NCBI GenBank assembly: GCA_023382675.1
Contig: JAHDWN010000017.1
Location: 32,017-96,016, forward strand
From: Anaerolineae bacterium
Lineage (GTDB): Bacteria > Chloroflexota > Anaerolineae > Aggregatilineales > Phototrophicaceae
Length of the DNA stretch: 64,000 nt
Reading direction: 5' to 3'
The position numbers and the translations under genes are program-made. The notes beneath the pieces were generated by a model. The model had not been told where the DNA came from. It was given only the letters and a program-made list of their open reading frames with translations, and made no database searches. Below, one piece after another: positions 8,501 through 17,063 of this stretch. Within the stretch, counting starts at the first letter, position 1; the number at the start of each line of letters is the position of its first letter.

Positions 8501-8649
8501 CCAGTGGTTCGAAACCACTGGCTACTTGGGCAAAGCCTGCTGGAAGCAGGCTGACAGAGGGTGACTGTTTGACCAGCCATCTTCCAGATGGCTTACCGAC
8601 CAACCAGCCCGACCGTAACGCTTCGCGTGCGTTCCTAGCGACGGTCGGG
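8501..8649. repeat. Intergenic hairpin array C
   Basis: Four stems in order: 8501-8521 (CCAGTGGTT/AACCACTGG, CGA loop), 8534-8552 (AGCCTGCT/AGCAGGCT, GGA loop), 8575-8593 (AGCCATCT/AGATGGCT, TCC loop, same as in array B) and 8608-8649 (CCCGACCGT/ACGGTCGGG with the 24-base insert also found in array A). It lies between two convergent genes. No U-run. Confidence 0.8.
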
Positions 8650-8669
8650 CGGCGACTCTGGCGATCGGC

Positions 8670-9395
8670 TTAGCCCACGCCCTCGCGCAGCATCTGGGCA
8701 AATTCGTGCGGCAGTGCTGCCGCTTCAACAGCGCGCGCCGCCGCCTCGTGATCGTAAGCCACGCGGATGAAGCCCACGCTCAGTTCGCGCCCCGTCGCTG
8801 AGAGCATGACGTAACCCGCCCGTGGATCGCCATCCTTGGGCTTGCCGACGCTGCCCGCGTTGATCAGATGGCGACCGCTCGGCAGCACGCGGTGATACGG
8901 CAGATGGGTATGCCCGCAGACGAGCACGTCCACACCCGCCTGGTCGAACAGCCGCTCTATGCTCGCCTCCGGGCGATCCACATACAGATATTCATTCACC
9001 CGGCGCGGGCTGCCGTGTACCAATAACACTTTGAGATCACCGAGCGTGACCGGGATCGTCAGCGGCCGCGCGCGCAGCCAGGCTTTGTGATCTGCGTCCG
9101 TCTGCGCGTTCGTCCAGGCAATCGAGCGCTCGCCGCGCGCCTTCTCCACGTCCGTCTTGTAAGCGCAGCCGCAGTCGTCGCTGTCGTTGCCGACGCCCTG
9201 GTCGTAGTTGCCCATCAGCGTCGGGATGTCGCGACTGCGCATGGCGGCGACAACCTCGTTCGGGAACGCGCCGTAGCCGACAAGATCGCCCAGGCAGTAT
9301 AAGTTCGGCAGCGCCCGTGCCTCCATGTCAGCGAAGACCGCCTCCAGCGCGTGAAGGTTGGCGTGAATGTCGCCAAAGATCGTGATCGTGTCCAT
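8670..9395 (-). CDS. Calcineurin-like metallophosphoesterase (YfcE/MJ0936-like)
   Basis: A 241-aa enzyme of the small phosphodiesterase group. Metal ligands appear in the usual order: GDIHAN (residues about 7-12), GDLVGYG, GNYD, LVHGSP and GHTHLPY. The start is ATG 9395, preceded by a purine-rich site; the open frame extends 14 codons further but without family support. Members hydrolyse phosphodiesters or phosphomonoesters with two metal ions in the cytoplasm; the natural substrate is unknown. A short Cys-containing insertion, DDCGCAY, sits after the GNYD motif. It is transcribed alone toward array C. Confidence 0.88.
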   Translation of the reverse strand: MDTITIFGDIHANLHALEAVFADMEARALPNLYCLGDLVGYGAFPNEVVAAMRSRDIPTLMGNYDQGVGNDSDDCGCAYKTDVEKARGERSIAWTNAQTDADHKAWLRARPLTIPVTLGDLKVLLVHGSPRRVNEYLYVDRPEASIERLFDQAGVDVLVCGHTHLPYHRVLPSGRHLINAGSVGKPKDGDPRAGYVMLSATGRELSVGFIRVAYDHEAAARAVEAAALPHEFAQMLREGVG

Positions 9396-9517
9396 CTCGC
9401 CGCCTTCTCTTGTCTGTGCCCCATCGACGTGAAGCATACGCCACTTGTATGCAGCGAACGTTAAGCGCGTGCTAAATCTTGTCGAGCGAATCGATCAATC
9501 GCTAATGTCAAAAATAC

Positions 9518-9574
9518 TTGACACGAAGTAAAAACAGGACTACTATGTGTAAAGTATTTTTTACATCATGTAAA
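9518..9574 (+). promoter_or_regulatory. Promoter with TGTAAA-type operator
   Basis: A consensus-like promoter, TTGACA (9518-9523), 17 bases, TACTAT (9541-9546). Directly behind the -10 is TGTAAA-N6-TTTACA (9548-9565) and another TGTAAA at 9569-9574. The position over the transcription start suggests a repressor site, probably for the Xre protein encoded two genes down. Confidence 0.7.
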
Positions 9575-9598
9575 GCCAACAAGACACACGGAGGGCAT

Positions 9599-10045
9599 AT
9601 GTCCTTTCAAGAAAGACGCAGTCTCGTCAATCTCATCAGTTCGGTTTTGATCACGGTGATCTATGCCGCATACGTGCTGCCAAGGATGCCGGAAGCCGAT
9701 CCCTATTCGAAAGAACTCTTCCACTTTTGGGGATCGTTCTTCCTGCTCTTAATCCCGGTCTCGATTGTCGCGCGCATCATCGTCTTCATCGTCTTCTACA
9801 TCATTAACACGATTGCCACCCGCGAAGAAGAACCTTCGATTACGGACGAGCGCGACAAGTTGATCGAACTGCGGGCCAACCGGAACGGTTTCTTCGCCTT
9901 TGTCCTCGGCTTCGTTATCGCGATGGCATCACTGGTGATGGAAATGCCCCCCTCGACGATGTTCATCATCCTGATTTGCTCCGGGATTGCCTCCGAAGTG
10001 ATCAGTGACGCATCGGAGTTCGTTTACTACCGGCGAGGATTCTGA
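9599..10045 (+). CDS. Four-helix membrane protein paired with an Xre regulator
   Basis: A 148-aa integral membrane protein starting at ATG 9599 behind GGAGGG. Four hydrophobic segments are visible at about residues 10-30, 42-70, 98-118 and 122-140, with a charged cytoplasmic stretch [22 protein letters not shown] between the second and third. This ERD-x-x-IE-x-A-N arrangement resembles DUF2178-type membrane proteins that are often followed by a small HTH gene. The next gene starts two bases after its stop. Function unknown; together the pair looks like an auto-regulated membrane/sensor unit. Confidence 0.75.
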   Translation: MSFQERRSLVNLISSVLITVIYAAYVLPRMPEADPYSKELFHFWGSFFLLLIPVSIVARIIVFIVFYIINTIATREEEPSITDERDKLIELRANRNGFFAFVLGFVIAMASLVMEMPPSTMFIILICSGIASEVISDASEFVYYRRGF

Positions 10046-10046
10046 G

Positions 10047-10289
10047 ATGGCACAAAGTCCAATCAGCAACAACATTCGGCGCTTGCGCTTTGAACACGGC
10101 GAAATGACGCAAAAAGACCTGGCGGAACAAGTCGGTGTGACGAGGCAGACCATTGTCGCCATCGAAAGCGCGAAATACTCCCCTTCGCTGGAGTTGGCCT
10201 TCCGCATCGCCCACGTTTTCAGCGTGACGCTGGTCGATGTCTTCGCCTACGAACCGAATGACGACCCGATCTGGAAGAAAAAGAAGTAG
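10047..10289 (+). CDS. Small Xre/HTH_3 transcriptional regulator
   Basis: An 80-aa protein that is little more than one Xre helix-turn-helix: [51 protein letters not shown], then LVDVFAYEP and a Lys-rich tail. The size and the IESGKYxPSL-like motif match the YozG-like regulators usually found behind DUF2178-type membrane genes. It begins two bases after that membrane gene and probably represses the promoter at 9518-9574. Confidence 0.88.
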   Translation: MAQSPISNNIRRLRFEHGEMTQKDLAEQVGVTRQTIVAIESAKYSPSLELAFRIAHVFSVTLVDVFAYEPNDDPIWKKKK

Positions 10290-10349
10290 CTTCAAGCTGT
10301 CCGTTTTACCCAATCCTGAACGTTCTCATCTACCTGCTGGAGAAACATC

Positions 10350-11354
10350 ATGAAAGCAATGGTCTACACAGAATACGGCACCCCGGATGTCCTGCACCTC
10401 AGCGACGTACCCAAACCGACGCCCAAAGATGACGAAATCCTCGTCCGCGTCCGTGCGACCGATGTCGGTTTCGGCGACCTCATGGCCCGCCAGTTCAACG
10501 CGTTTACGCCGCGCAGCTTTAACATGCCCGTGTTCCTGTGGCTGCCTTCCCGCCTGACGATCGGTGTCAGCAAGCCGAAGAAACACATCCTCGGCAGCGA
10601 ATTTGCCGGTGAAGTCGAAGCCGTCGGCAGCGCGGTCACGCGCTTCAAGCCAGGCGATCAGGTCTTTGGCTATCCTAGTTCCAACTTCGGCGCGTATGCG
10701 GAGTACATCTGCATGTCTGAAAAGGCATCGGTGATGCTCAAACCGGCCAACATGACCTACGAGGAAGCCACCACCGTACCCTACGGCGCACTGACCGCCT
10801 TAAACCTGCTCAAGAAAGTCGATATTCACCCCGGCCAGAAAATCCTCATCAACGGCGCTTCCGGCAGCATCGGCGCAGCCGCGCTCCAGCTCGCCAAGTC
10901 CTATGGTGCGCACGTGACGGCGGTCTGCGGGACGCAGCGACTTGAATATGTGATAGCGCTCGGCGCGGACAAGGTGATTGACTACACGCAAGAAGATTTC
11001 ACCCGCAACGGCGAAACCTACGACGTGATCTTCGACATCCTGGGCAAGACCTCGTTCGCACGCTGCAAAAACTCGCTCAAGCCGAACGGGCGGCTGCTCT
11101 ACGCCAGCTTCAAAATGAAACAGCTTTTCCAGATGCTCTGGACATCGATCCGGGGCGGCAAGCGGGTTATCTGCGCGCTGGCGATGGACAAGCAGGCGGA
11201 TCTCGCCCAGATCCGGGAACTGGTTGAGGCGGGCAAGATCAAGGCGATCCTCGACCGCTGCTATCCGCTGGCACAGGCCGCCGAGGCCCATCGCTACGCC
11301 GAAAGCGGGCAAAAACGAGGCAGCATCGTCATCACGCTGGCCGCGAATGCCTGA
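10350..11354 (+). CDS. MDR family NAD(P)H-dependent oxidoreductase, paralog 1
   Basis: A 334-aa zinc-less medium-chain dehydrogenase/reductase of the quinone-oxidoreductase-like group. It has an N-terminal GroES-like domain (MKAMVYTEYGTPDVLHLSDV...[10 protein letters not shown]...AYAEYICM), then the Rossmann fold with INGASGSIGAAALQLAKSYGA (residues about 167-187). The C-terminus RCYPLAQAAEAHRYAESGQKRGSIVITL is the family signature. No structural zinc Cys cluster is seen. RBS is TGGAGAAA. It is the first of five paralogs within 11.4 kb. Substrates unknown; family members reduce quinones, enals or similar carbonyls with NADPH. A 14-bp hairpin follows 14 bases after the stop. Confidence 0.88.
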   Translation: MKAMVYTEYGTPDVLHLSDVPKPTPKDDEILVRVRATDVGFGDLMARQFNAFTPRSFNMPVFLWLPSRLTIGVSKPKKHILGSEFAGEVEAVGSAVTRFKPGDQVFGYPSSNFGAYAEYICMSEKASVMLKPANMTYEEATTVPYGALTALNLLKKVDIHPGQKILINGASGSIGAAALQLAKSYGAHVTAVCGTQRLEYVIALGADKVIDYTQEDFTRNGETYDVIFDILGKTSFARCKNSLKPNGRLLYASFKMKQLFQMLWTSIRGGKRVICALAMDKQADLAQIRELVEAGKIKAILDRCYPLAQAAEAHRYAESGQKRGSIVITLAANA

Positions 11355-11368
11355 TCTGGTAAAGCACG

Positions 11369-11399
11369 GCCCTGTCACCAGTCGGACTGGTGACAGGGC
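11369..11399. repeat. 14-bp perfect hairpin with CGG loop after MDR paralog 1
   Basis: GCCCTGTCACCAGT pairs with ACTGGTGACAGGGC around the loop CGG (11383-11385). The position just after a stop suggests transcript-end processing or termination, but there is no U-run; the triloop resembles the hairpin arrays elsewhere in the window. Confidence 0.75.
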
Positions 11400-11488
11400 G
11401 GCTGATAGAGGAATCAAAGCAGGTGTTGGCACAGGGTCTTCACCAAACCAGCACCTATATGCTGTCGGCGCGAGGAGTGGATTGGATT

Positions 11489-12103
11489 ATGTCTGGGCAA
11501 ACAGAGAACCTGTACCGATTGCGAAGACAAGACGTTTCAAAAGCGGGGGCAGTGCTGACAGACGCATTTCGTCACGATCCCCTCTGGCGCAAACTTCTAG
11601 CTGGATCGCAAGCGCGCCAAACACGTGGTTTGTTTGAAATACCGGTCCGCTACTGCCTCAAGTATGGGCAAGTCTGTGCCGTTTCTGAAAACCTCGAAGG
11701 CGTTATCGCCTGGGTTTCGGGACATCTGGCAGATATGCCAATCTGGCGGCTGGTCGCCAGCGGAGCGATCTGGCCCGGGCTAAGGGTGGCGCGCCTGATG
11801 GCCCCGCAAATGGCGCCTGTATTCATGCCGATTGAAGCGGATCGAAAAGCAAACATGCTTGGAAGACCTTACATCTATCTACCCGTCCTCGGCGTCGCTC
11901 AAGCGTATCAGGGGCAGGGCTTTGGCGGCAAGTTGTTGAGCGCCTTGGTTTCAGAAAGTGAACAGGCCGGATTGCCGCTCTATCTGGAGACAGAAACTGA
12001 AAGCAATGTGCGATGGTATGAACGATTCGGGTTCAAAACCGTCAAACAGATCACTCTGTCCAGACTCGATCTTCCGCTGTGGGAAATGGTGAGGGAACCA
12101 TGA
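11489..12103 (+). CDS. GNAT family N-acetyltransferase
   Basis: A 204-aa protein read from ATG 11489, with GAGGAG at 11472-11477; the frame is open from 11390, but that part overlaps the hairpin region. Motif A is visible as LGVAQAYQGQGFGGKLLSAL (Q-x-x-G-x-G for acetyl-CoA), and the terminal motif B is LYLETETESNVRWYERFGF. Such enzymes acetylate amines; the substrate here is unknown. The stop overlaps the next start (ATGA at 12100-12103), so it is translationally coupled to the methyltransferase. Confidence 0.85.
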   Translation: MSGQTENLYRLRRQDVSKAGAVLTDAFRHDPLWRKLLAGSQARQTRGLFEIPVRYCLKYGQVCAVSENLEGVIAWVSGHLADMPIWRLVASGAIWPGLRVARLMAPQMAPVFMPIEADRKANMLGRPYIYLPVLGVAQAYQGQGFGGKLLSALVSESEQAGLPLYLETETESNVRWYERFGFKTVKQITLSRLDLPLWEMVREP

Positions 12104-12732
12104 AATCCGAAGCTATGTGGGATAGGTTAGCAAGTGACTGGGACAAACCCGGTGCGAGTCTCAGTCAAAGTGACAGCAGACTCCTGGAAAGAGCGAAAAA
12201 GCATCTCAACGCCAGCGCTGCCGTGCTGGATTACGGCTGCGCGACCGGCACAATCGCGCTGGAACTAGCCAGCAGCGTGAATACAGTCAGCGCCATCGAC
12301 ATATCGTCAAAGATGATCGCGGTTGCCAGAAGACGGGCCGGTGAGCGCGCCTTGACCAATACGCACTTCATGCACGCGACGATCTTCGATGAACAGTTCA
12401 ACGAGGAAGCCTTCGACGCGATTCTGGCCTTCAGCATCTTGCATCTGGTGGAAAATCCCTCAGCGGTTGTCCAACGGATTCATCAGTTGTTGAAACCGGG
12501 CGGCATCTTCATCGCTTCAACCCCGTGTTTAGGCGAGAAAACCGTTGTCAGTGTCCTGCTCAATCTGCCGATCTTCCTGCTCTCCAAAATTGGAGTCCTT
12601 CCCCGTATCAGTTTCTTCAGCGCTGCTGGATTGGCTGCTGTCATGACGAACGCGCAGTTCCAGATTGTTGAAACTGAGTTTCTATCTGTTCGTCCGATCA
12701 CGGAGTATTTCATCGTCGCCAGGAAGCTATAG
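12100..12732 (+). CDS. Class I SAM-dependent methyltransferase
   Basis: A 210-aa protein starting at the ATG that overlaps the GNAT stop. Motif I is [17 protein letters not shown] (about residues 42-58), then [32 protein letters not shown] and [13 protein letters not shown]. It ends with [10 protein letters not shown], typical of UbiE-like methyltransferases. Coupling to the GNAT suggests both modify the same or related small molecules. Substrate unknown. MDR paralog 2 follows after an 85-base gap, so these could be one operon. Confidence 0.85.
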   Translation: MKSEAMWDRLASDWDKPGASLSQSDSRLLERAKKHLNASAAVLDYGCATGTIALELASSVNTVSAIDISSKMIAVARRRAGERALTNTHFMHATIFDEQFNEEAFDAILAFSILHLVENPSAVVQRIHQLLKPGGIFIASTPCLGEKTVVSVLLNLPIFLLSKIGVLPRISFFSAAGLAAVMTNAQFQIVETEFLSVRPITEYFIVARKL

Positions 12733-12817
12733 AGGCAATCCCAAATCCAATCGTCGGATCAGCCGACAAACCGCATCGAATGTCAACCGTCAACCAGAAC
12801 TCATTGTGGAGAAACCC

Positions 12818-13741
12818 ATGAAAGCAATCGTCTACAACCGCTACGGATCGCCGGATGTACTGCACCTGCAAGAGGTCGCGAAGCCCGTTCCGAAAGACAA
12901 CGAAATCCTGGTCAAAATCCGCGCCGCCACGGTCGCCGCCGGTGACTGGCGTCTGCGTAAGGCCGATCCCTTCGCCGCGCGGCTCTTCAACGGCCTGTTC
13001 AGACCGCTCAAGGTCCATATCCTGGGCTTCGAGCTGGCCGGGGACGTGGAGGCGGTCGGTAAAGCGGTCAAACGCTTCCGGGTCGGCGACGCGGTCCTCG
13101 CCTTCACCGGGTTTGGCTTCGGCGCGCACGCCGAGTACCGCTGCCTGCCCGAAGACTGCAAGCCGGGCGACGGGCTGATCGCGCTCAAACCGGCCAACAT
13201 GAGCTACGAGGAAGCCGCCGCCGTGCCGGTTGGCGGGCTGACGGCGCTGAACTTCCTGCGCAAAGCCAACATCCAGCGCGGCCACAAGGTGCTGATCTAC
13301 GGTGCTTCGGGCAGCGTCGGCACCTATGCCGTCCAGCTTGCCAAGCACTTCGGGGCGGACGTGACAGCCGTGTGCAGCACAAAGAACTTGGACATGGTGG
13401 CGTCACTGGGCGCGGACAAGGTCATCGACTACACCAGAGAAGAATTCACCCAGAGCGGCGAGACCTACGACATCGTATTCGACGCCGTGGGCAAGACCTC
13501 GGCTGCCAGCAGCCGCAGCGTGCTCAAAAAGCAGGGTATCTTCGTCAGCGTCATGGGTTCCGCCAAGGTGGGGGCGGACAGCCTCACGTTCCTGAAAGAC
13601 CTGATCGAGGCGGGCAAGCTGAGAGCCGTTATCGACCGGTGCTATCCGTTGGAGCAGGTTCCCGAAGCGCACCGCTATGTCGAAGCCGGGCACAAGAAGG
13701 GCAACGTCGTCATCACCGTGGCGCCCAATGGCAAAGGGTGA
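12818..13741 (+). CDS. MDR family NAD(P)H-dependent oxidoreductase, paralog 2
   Basis: A 307-aa paralog starting at ATG 12818 behind GTGGAGAAACCC; an open frame from 12665 belongs to the preceding gene's region. Cofactor motif: [21 protein letters not shown] (about residues 160-180). It keeps the family phrase [29 protein letters not shown] and the ending [28 protein letters not shown]. It is shorter than paralog 1 in the central part, as is paralog 4. The role is unassigned; family chemistry is NADPH-dependent reduction of activated C=C or quinones. Confidence 0.88.
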   Translation: MKAIVYNRYGSPDVLHLQEVAKPVPKDNEILVKIRAATVAAGDWRLRKADPFAARLFNGLFRPLKVHILGFELAGDVEAVGKAVKRFRVGDAVLAFTGFGFGAHAEYRCLPEDCKPGDGLIALKPANMSYEEAAAVPVGGLTALNFLRKANIQRGHKVLIYGASGSVGTYAVQLAKHFGADVTAVCSTKNLDMVASLGADKVIDYTREEFTQSGETYDIVFDAVGKTSAASSRSVLKKQGIFVSVMGSAKVGADSLTFLKDLIEAGKLRAVIDRCYPLEQVPEAHRYVEAGHKKGNVVITVAPNGKG

Positions 13742-13799
13742 GTCGTCACAGGGTGCATTTCATGTTTTCTGCGTAGGTCGCACACACTGCGTTCGCTCA

Positions 13800-13914
13800 C
13801 CCATGAAATGGGGTGGGCTGCCCAGCGCCCCCTGCGGGGGCTAACCGCGCGCACACAGATACGCAGCCCTCGAAGAGGGCGACTATCCTGGCCGGGGGAT
13901 TTCATTCCCCGGCC
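13800..13914. repeat. Intergenic hairpin array D
   Basis: Between MDR paralog 2 and the LAL regulator: 13800-13812 (CCCAT-GAA-ATGGG), 13827-13841 (GCCCCC-TGC-GGGGGC), 13866-13880 (GCCCTC-GAA-GAGGGC) and 13890-13914 (an 11-base arm pair GGCCGGGGGAT/ATTCCCCGGCC with one G-T pair, loop TTC). It is less similar in sequence to arrays A-C but follows the same triloop plan. Confidence 0.65.
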
Positions 13915-13979
13915 GCCAGCAGTGTTCAACCGTCACTGGCACTTTTTTGAATCTGCGGCGGGTGGTCTATACTTGATCC

Positions 13980-16616
13980 ATGCCTACGCCAATTCTCGCC
14001 ACGAAACTCTATATCCCGCCGCCGCGCCCGAAGGTCGTCCACCGCCCGCGCCTGCTCGAACGGCTGAAAGGGGACATGCAGCGCAAGCTGACGCTCATCT
14101 CTGCGCCGGCGGGCTTCGGCAAGACGACGCTGGTCAGCGCGTGGATCGTCGACTGCGGGCAGCCGGTCGCCTGGCTGTCGTTGGACAAGGATGATAACGA
14201 TCCCGCACGCTTCCTGGCTTACCTCAGCGCCGCGGTGCAGACGCTTGCCCCATCCGTTGGCGACACTGCGCTTGCGCTGCTTCAATCGCCACAGCTCCCA
14301 CCTGCCGAAGTCATCCTGACCGCTCTGCTCAACGACATCGCCACGATCCCGCATGATTTCATCCTCGTGCTCGATGACTACCACGTCATCGAGAGCCAAC
14401 CGGTTGCGCTGGCCGCAGCGTTCCTCCTGGAACACCTGCCGCCGCAAATGCACCTGGTGATCGCCACCCGCGAAGACCCACCGCTGCCGCTCGCGCGCCT
14501 ACGCGCCCGCAGCCAACTGATCGAGCTGCGCGTCGCCGATTTGCGCTTCACCCCGGCTGAAACCGCCAGCTTTCTCAATCAGGTCATGGGGCTGAACGTT
14601 ACCGATCCAGACGTTGCCGCCCTCGAAGCCCGCACCGAAGGCTGGATCGCCGGGCTGCAACTGGCCGCACTCTCGATGCAGGGCAGCGACGACGTCGGCA
14701 GCTTCGTCAAGTCGTTCACCGGCAGCCACCGCTTCGTGCTCGACTATCTGGTCGAAGAAGTGCTGCAAAAACAACCGGAAACCGTCCAGACGTTCCTGCT
14801 GCGCACGTCCATCCTCAATCATATGTGCGGCCCATTATGCGAGGCGGTCCTGCTCGAACGCGCTGCGCCGGGTCAGGCAACGCTGGAATATCTCGAACGC
14901 GCCAACCTGTTCCTCGTCCCGCTGGATAACGAGCGCCGCTGGTATCGCTATCACCATCTGTTCGCGGAACTGCTGCGCCAGCGCCTTCAACAGAGCCTCG
15001 CCGCGGCGACAGGCGATCCAGAAAGCGCCATGCACGAATTGCATATCCGTGCCAGCCAGTGGTACGAAGACCATGGCTTTGACTTTGAAGCCTTTCACCA
15101 TGCGGCTGCCGGGCACGATATTGAGCGCGCCGAGCGCCTGATTGAAGGCACGGGCATTCCGCTGCATCTGCGGGGCGCGGTCGTGGCAATTCTGGACTGG
15201 CTGGAGTCGCTGCCGGTGGAGGTGCTGAATGCCCGTCCGTCACTGTGGTGGCGACACGCCTCACTCATGTTGATCGATGGACAAACGACCGGCGTGGAGG
15301 AGAAACTCGATGCCGCTGAGGCCGCCCTGCAAGATGTCGAGCTGGACGCCAGGACGCGCAATCTGATCGGGCGCATCGCCACTGCCAGGTCTGTATTGGC
15401 GCTGACTCGCTATCAGGTGGACACCATGCTGGCGCAGTCGCGCCGCGCCCTGGAGTATTTGCACCCCGACAACCTGGCGACCCGTGGCAGTGCGACCTGG
15501 ATCATGGGGACGGCCCACCTGATGCGCGGCGACCGGGGCGCAGCCCGGCAGGCTTTGACGGAAGCCATCGCCTTGAGCCAAACATGCGGCGACACCTTCA
15601 CCACTATCCTGGCGACCATCAGCCTCAGCAACATCTACGAATCTGAAACCCAACTCAATCTGGCCGCCGAAGCCTACCGGAAGATCCTGCAGTTGGTAGG
15701 CAGCCAGCCGCTTTCGATTATCTACGAAGCGCATCTTGGCCTGGCGCGTGTCCTCTACCAATGGAACGACCTGGCCGGTGCTGAGGCGCATGGCCAGCAA
15801 GGACTGCACCTGGCGCGGCAGTATGATCGGGTTATTGACCGCTTCATCATCTGCGAGGTGTTTCTTGCCCGTGTGAAGCTGGCGCAGGGCGACGTGGACG
15901 GCGCGGCAGCCATGCTCGCGCAGACCAGCCAGTCGGCGCGCCAGCGCAATTTCGTCCTCCGCATCCCTGAAGTCGTGGACATGCAGGTGCTGGCGCTGCT
16001 GCGTCAGGGCGATCTGGTCGCCGCCGCACAGTTGGCGCAAACGGTCGAACTCCCTGTCACCAGCCAGGCGCGCTTGCATCTGGCGCAGGGCGATCCGTCC
16101 GCAGCGCTCACGCTGCTGGCGACAGGTCGCCAACAGGCAGAGGCAAAGGGCTGGCAGGACGAGCGTCTCAAGGTGCTGGTGCTGCAAGCGCTCGCTCACC
16201 ACGCGCATGGCGACGGGCGCGCGGCGCTGCAACTGCTCGGCGAAGCGCTGGCGCTGGCCGCGCCGGGTGGCTACATCCGCCTGTTCATCGACGAGGGCCA
16301 GCCGATGGCACAGCTTCTGGCCGAAGCCGCCGCGCATGGCATCCTGCCGGAGTATGTCGGCAACCTGCGGGCGGCCCTGGAAATCGAGCAGGCCAGGCCC
16401 GCCCTCCTCGCCCAGCCCCTGATCGATCCCTTGAGCGACCGCGAGTTAGAAGTCTTGCAGCTCATCGCCCAGGGACTCTCCAATCAAGAGATCAGCGAAC
16501 GGCTCTTCCTCGCCCTGGACACGGTCAAAGGCCACAACCGCAGAATCTTTGACAAACTTCAAGTCCAGCGGCGCACGGAAGCGGTAGCCCGCGCGCGCGA
16601 AGTGGGTTTGCTGTAA
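13980..16616 (+). CDS. LAL-family (MalT-like) LuxR transcriptional regulator
   Basis: An 878-aa protein. It opens with TPILATKLYIPPPRPKVVHRPRLLERL, the usual MalT-like N-terminus. The STAND-type ATPase has Walker A SAPAGFGKTT (residues 41-50) and Walker B FILVLDDYH (about 127-135). A TPR-like sensor region runs from about 380 to 790. The C-terminal LuxR helix-turn-helix is LSDRELEVLQLIAQGLSNQEISERLFL...VKGHNRRIFDKL (about 815-870). LAL proteins are ATP-dependent, inducer-sensing activators. It sits in the middle of the MDR gene group and may activate it, which is inference from position only. Confidence 0.92.
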   Translation: MPTPILATKLYIPPPRPKVVHRPRLLERLKGDMQRKLTLISAPAGFGKTTLVSAWIVDCGQPVAWLSLDKDDNDPARFLAYLSAAVQTLAPSVGDTALALLQSPQLPPAEVILTALLNDIATIPHDFILVLDDYHVIESQPVALAAAFLLEHLPPQMHLVIATREDPPLPLARLRARSQLIELRVADLRFTPAETASFLNQVMGLNVTDPDVAALEARTEGWIAGLQLAALSMQGSDDVGSFVKSFTGSHRFVLDYLVEEVLQKQPETVQTFLLRTSILNHMCGPLCEAVLLERAAPGQATLEYLERANLFLVPLDNERRWYRYHHLFAELLRQRLQQSLAAATGDPESAMHELHIRASQWYEDHGFDFEAFHHAAAGHDIERAERLIEGTGIPLHLRGAVVAILDWLESLPVEVLNARPSLWWRHASLMLIDGQTTGVEEKLDAAEAALQDVELDARTRNLIGRIATARSVLALTRYQVDTMLAQSRRALEYLHPDNLATRGSATWIMGTAHLMRGDRGAARQALTEAIALSQTCGDTFTTILATISLSNIYESETQLNLAAEAYRKILQLVGSQPLSIIYEAHLGLARVLYQWNDLAGAEAHGQQGLHLARQYDRVIDRFIICEVFLARVKLAQGDVDGAAAMLAQTSQSARQRNFVLRIPEVVDMQVLALLRQGDLVAAAQLAQTVELPVTSQARLHLAQGDPSAALTLLATGRQQAEAKGWQDERLKVLVLQALAHHAHGDGRAALQLLGEALALAAPGGYIRLFIDEGQPMAQLLAEAAAHGILPEYVGNLRAALEIEQARPALLAQPLIDPLSDRELEVLQLIAQGLSNQEISERLFLALDTVKGHNRRIFDKLQVQRRTEAVARAREVGLL

Positions 16617-16762
16617 GTACGAAACCTCTCCTCAGTCGCTCAAAACGACACCCCCAAACAACACCAAAGTGTCTATACGCCAACACCAGGTTGTCGACAT
16701 ACTACTTATAGATTGAACGCGTGGCATAGACGACTATGACCCGCCAGAACAGGTGCGGGGTG

Positions 16763-17020
16763 ATGTCCAATAAACGCAACATCGAAACAGAACCCGATGA
16801 ATCCCGGATCTACCAGATCAGGCTCACAGGGCATCTGGGATGTGAATGGATGGACTGGTTCGAAGGCCTGACCATCACGCTGGAAGACAACGGCGATACG
16901 CTTCTGACCGGCCCGGTGGTCGATCAGGCTGCGCTGCACGGGTTGCTCAAGAAAGTACGCGATCTCGGCATGTCATTGGTCTCGGTCATTCGCCTCGAAC
17001 CTGGCGCGACCGATGTGTGA
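16763..17020 (+). CDS. Small conserved hypothetical protein
   Basis: An 85-aa protein from ATG 16763 (an earlier start at 16736 in the same frame is possible). Sequence pattern: YQIRLTGHLGCEWMDWFEGLTITLEDNGDTLLTGPVVDQAALHGLLKKVRDLGMSLVSV. It looks like a small alpha/beta fold of a kind often found next to LAL regulators or membrane genes in this group of bacteria; I know no function. It is followed 43 bases later by the DUF4386-like gene and is probably co-transcribed. Confidence 0.7.
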   Translation: MSNKRNIETEPDESRIYQIRLTGHLGCEWMDWFEGLTITLEDNGDTLLTGPVVDQAALHGLLKKVRDLGMSLVSVIRLEPGATDV

Positions 17021-17063
17021 GAAGCACGTTGCTCGTCAGTAACCTTGAAACGGAGATGCGCAA

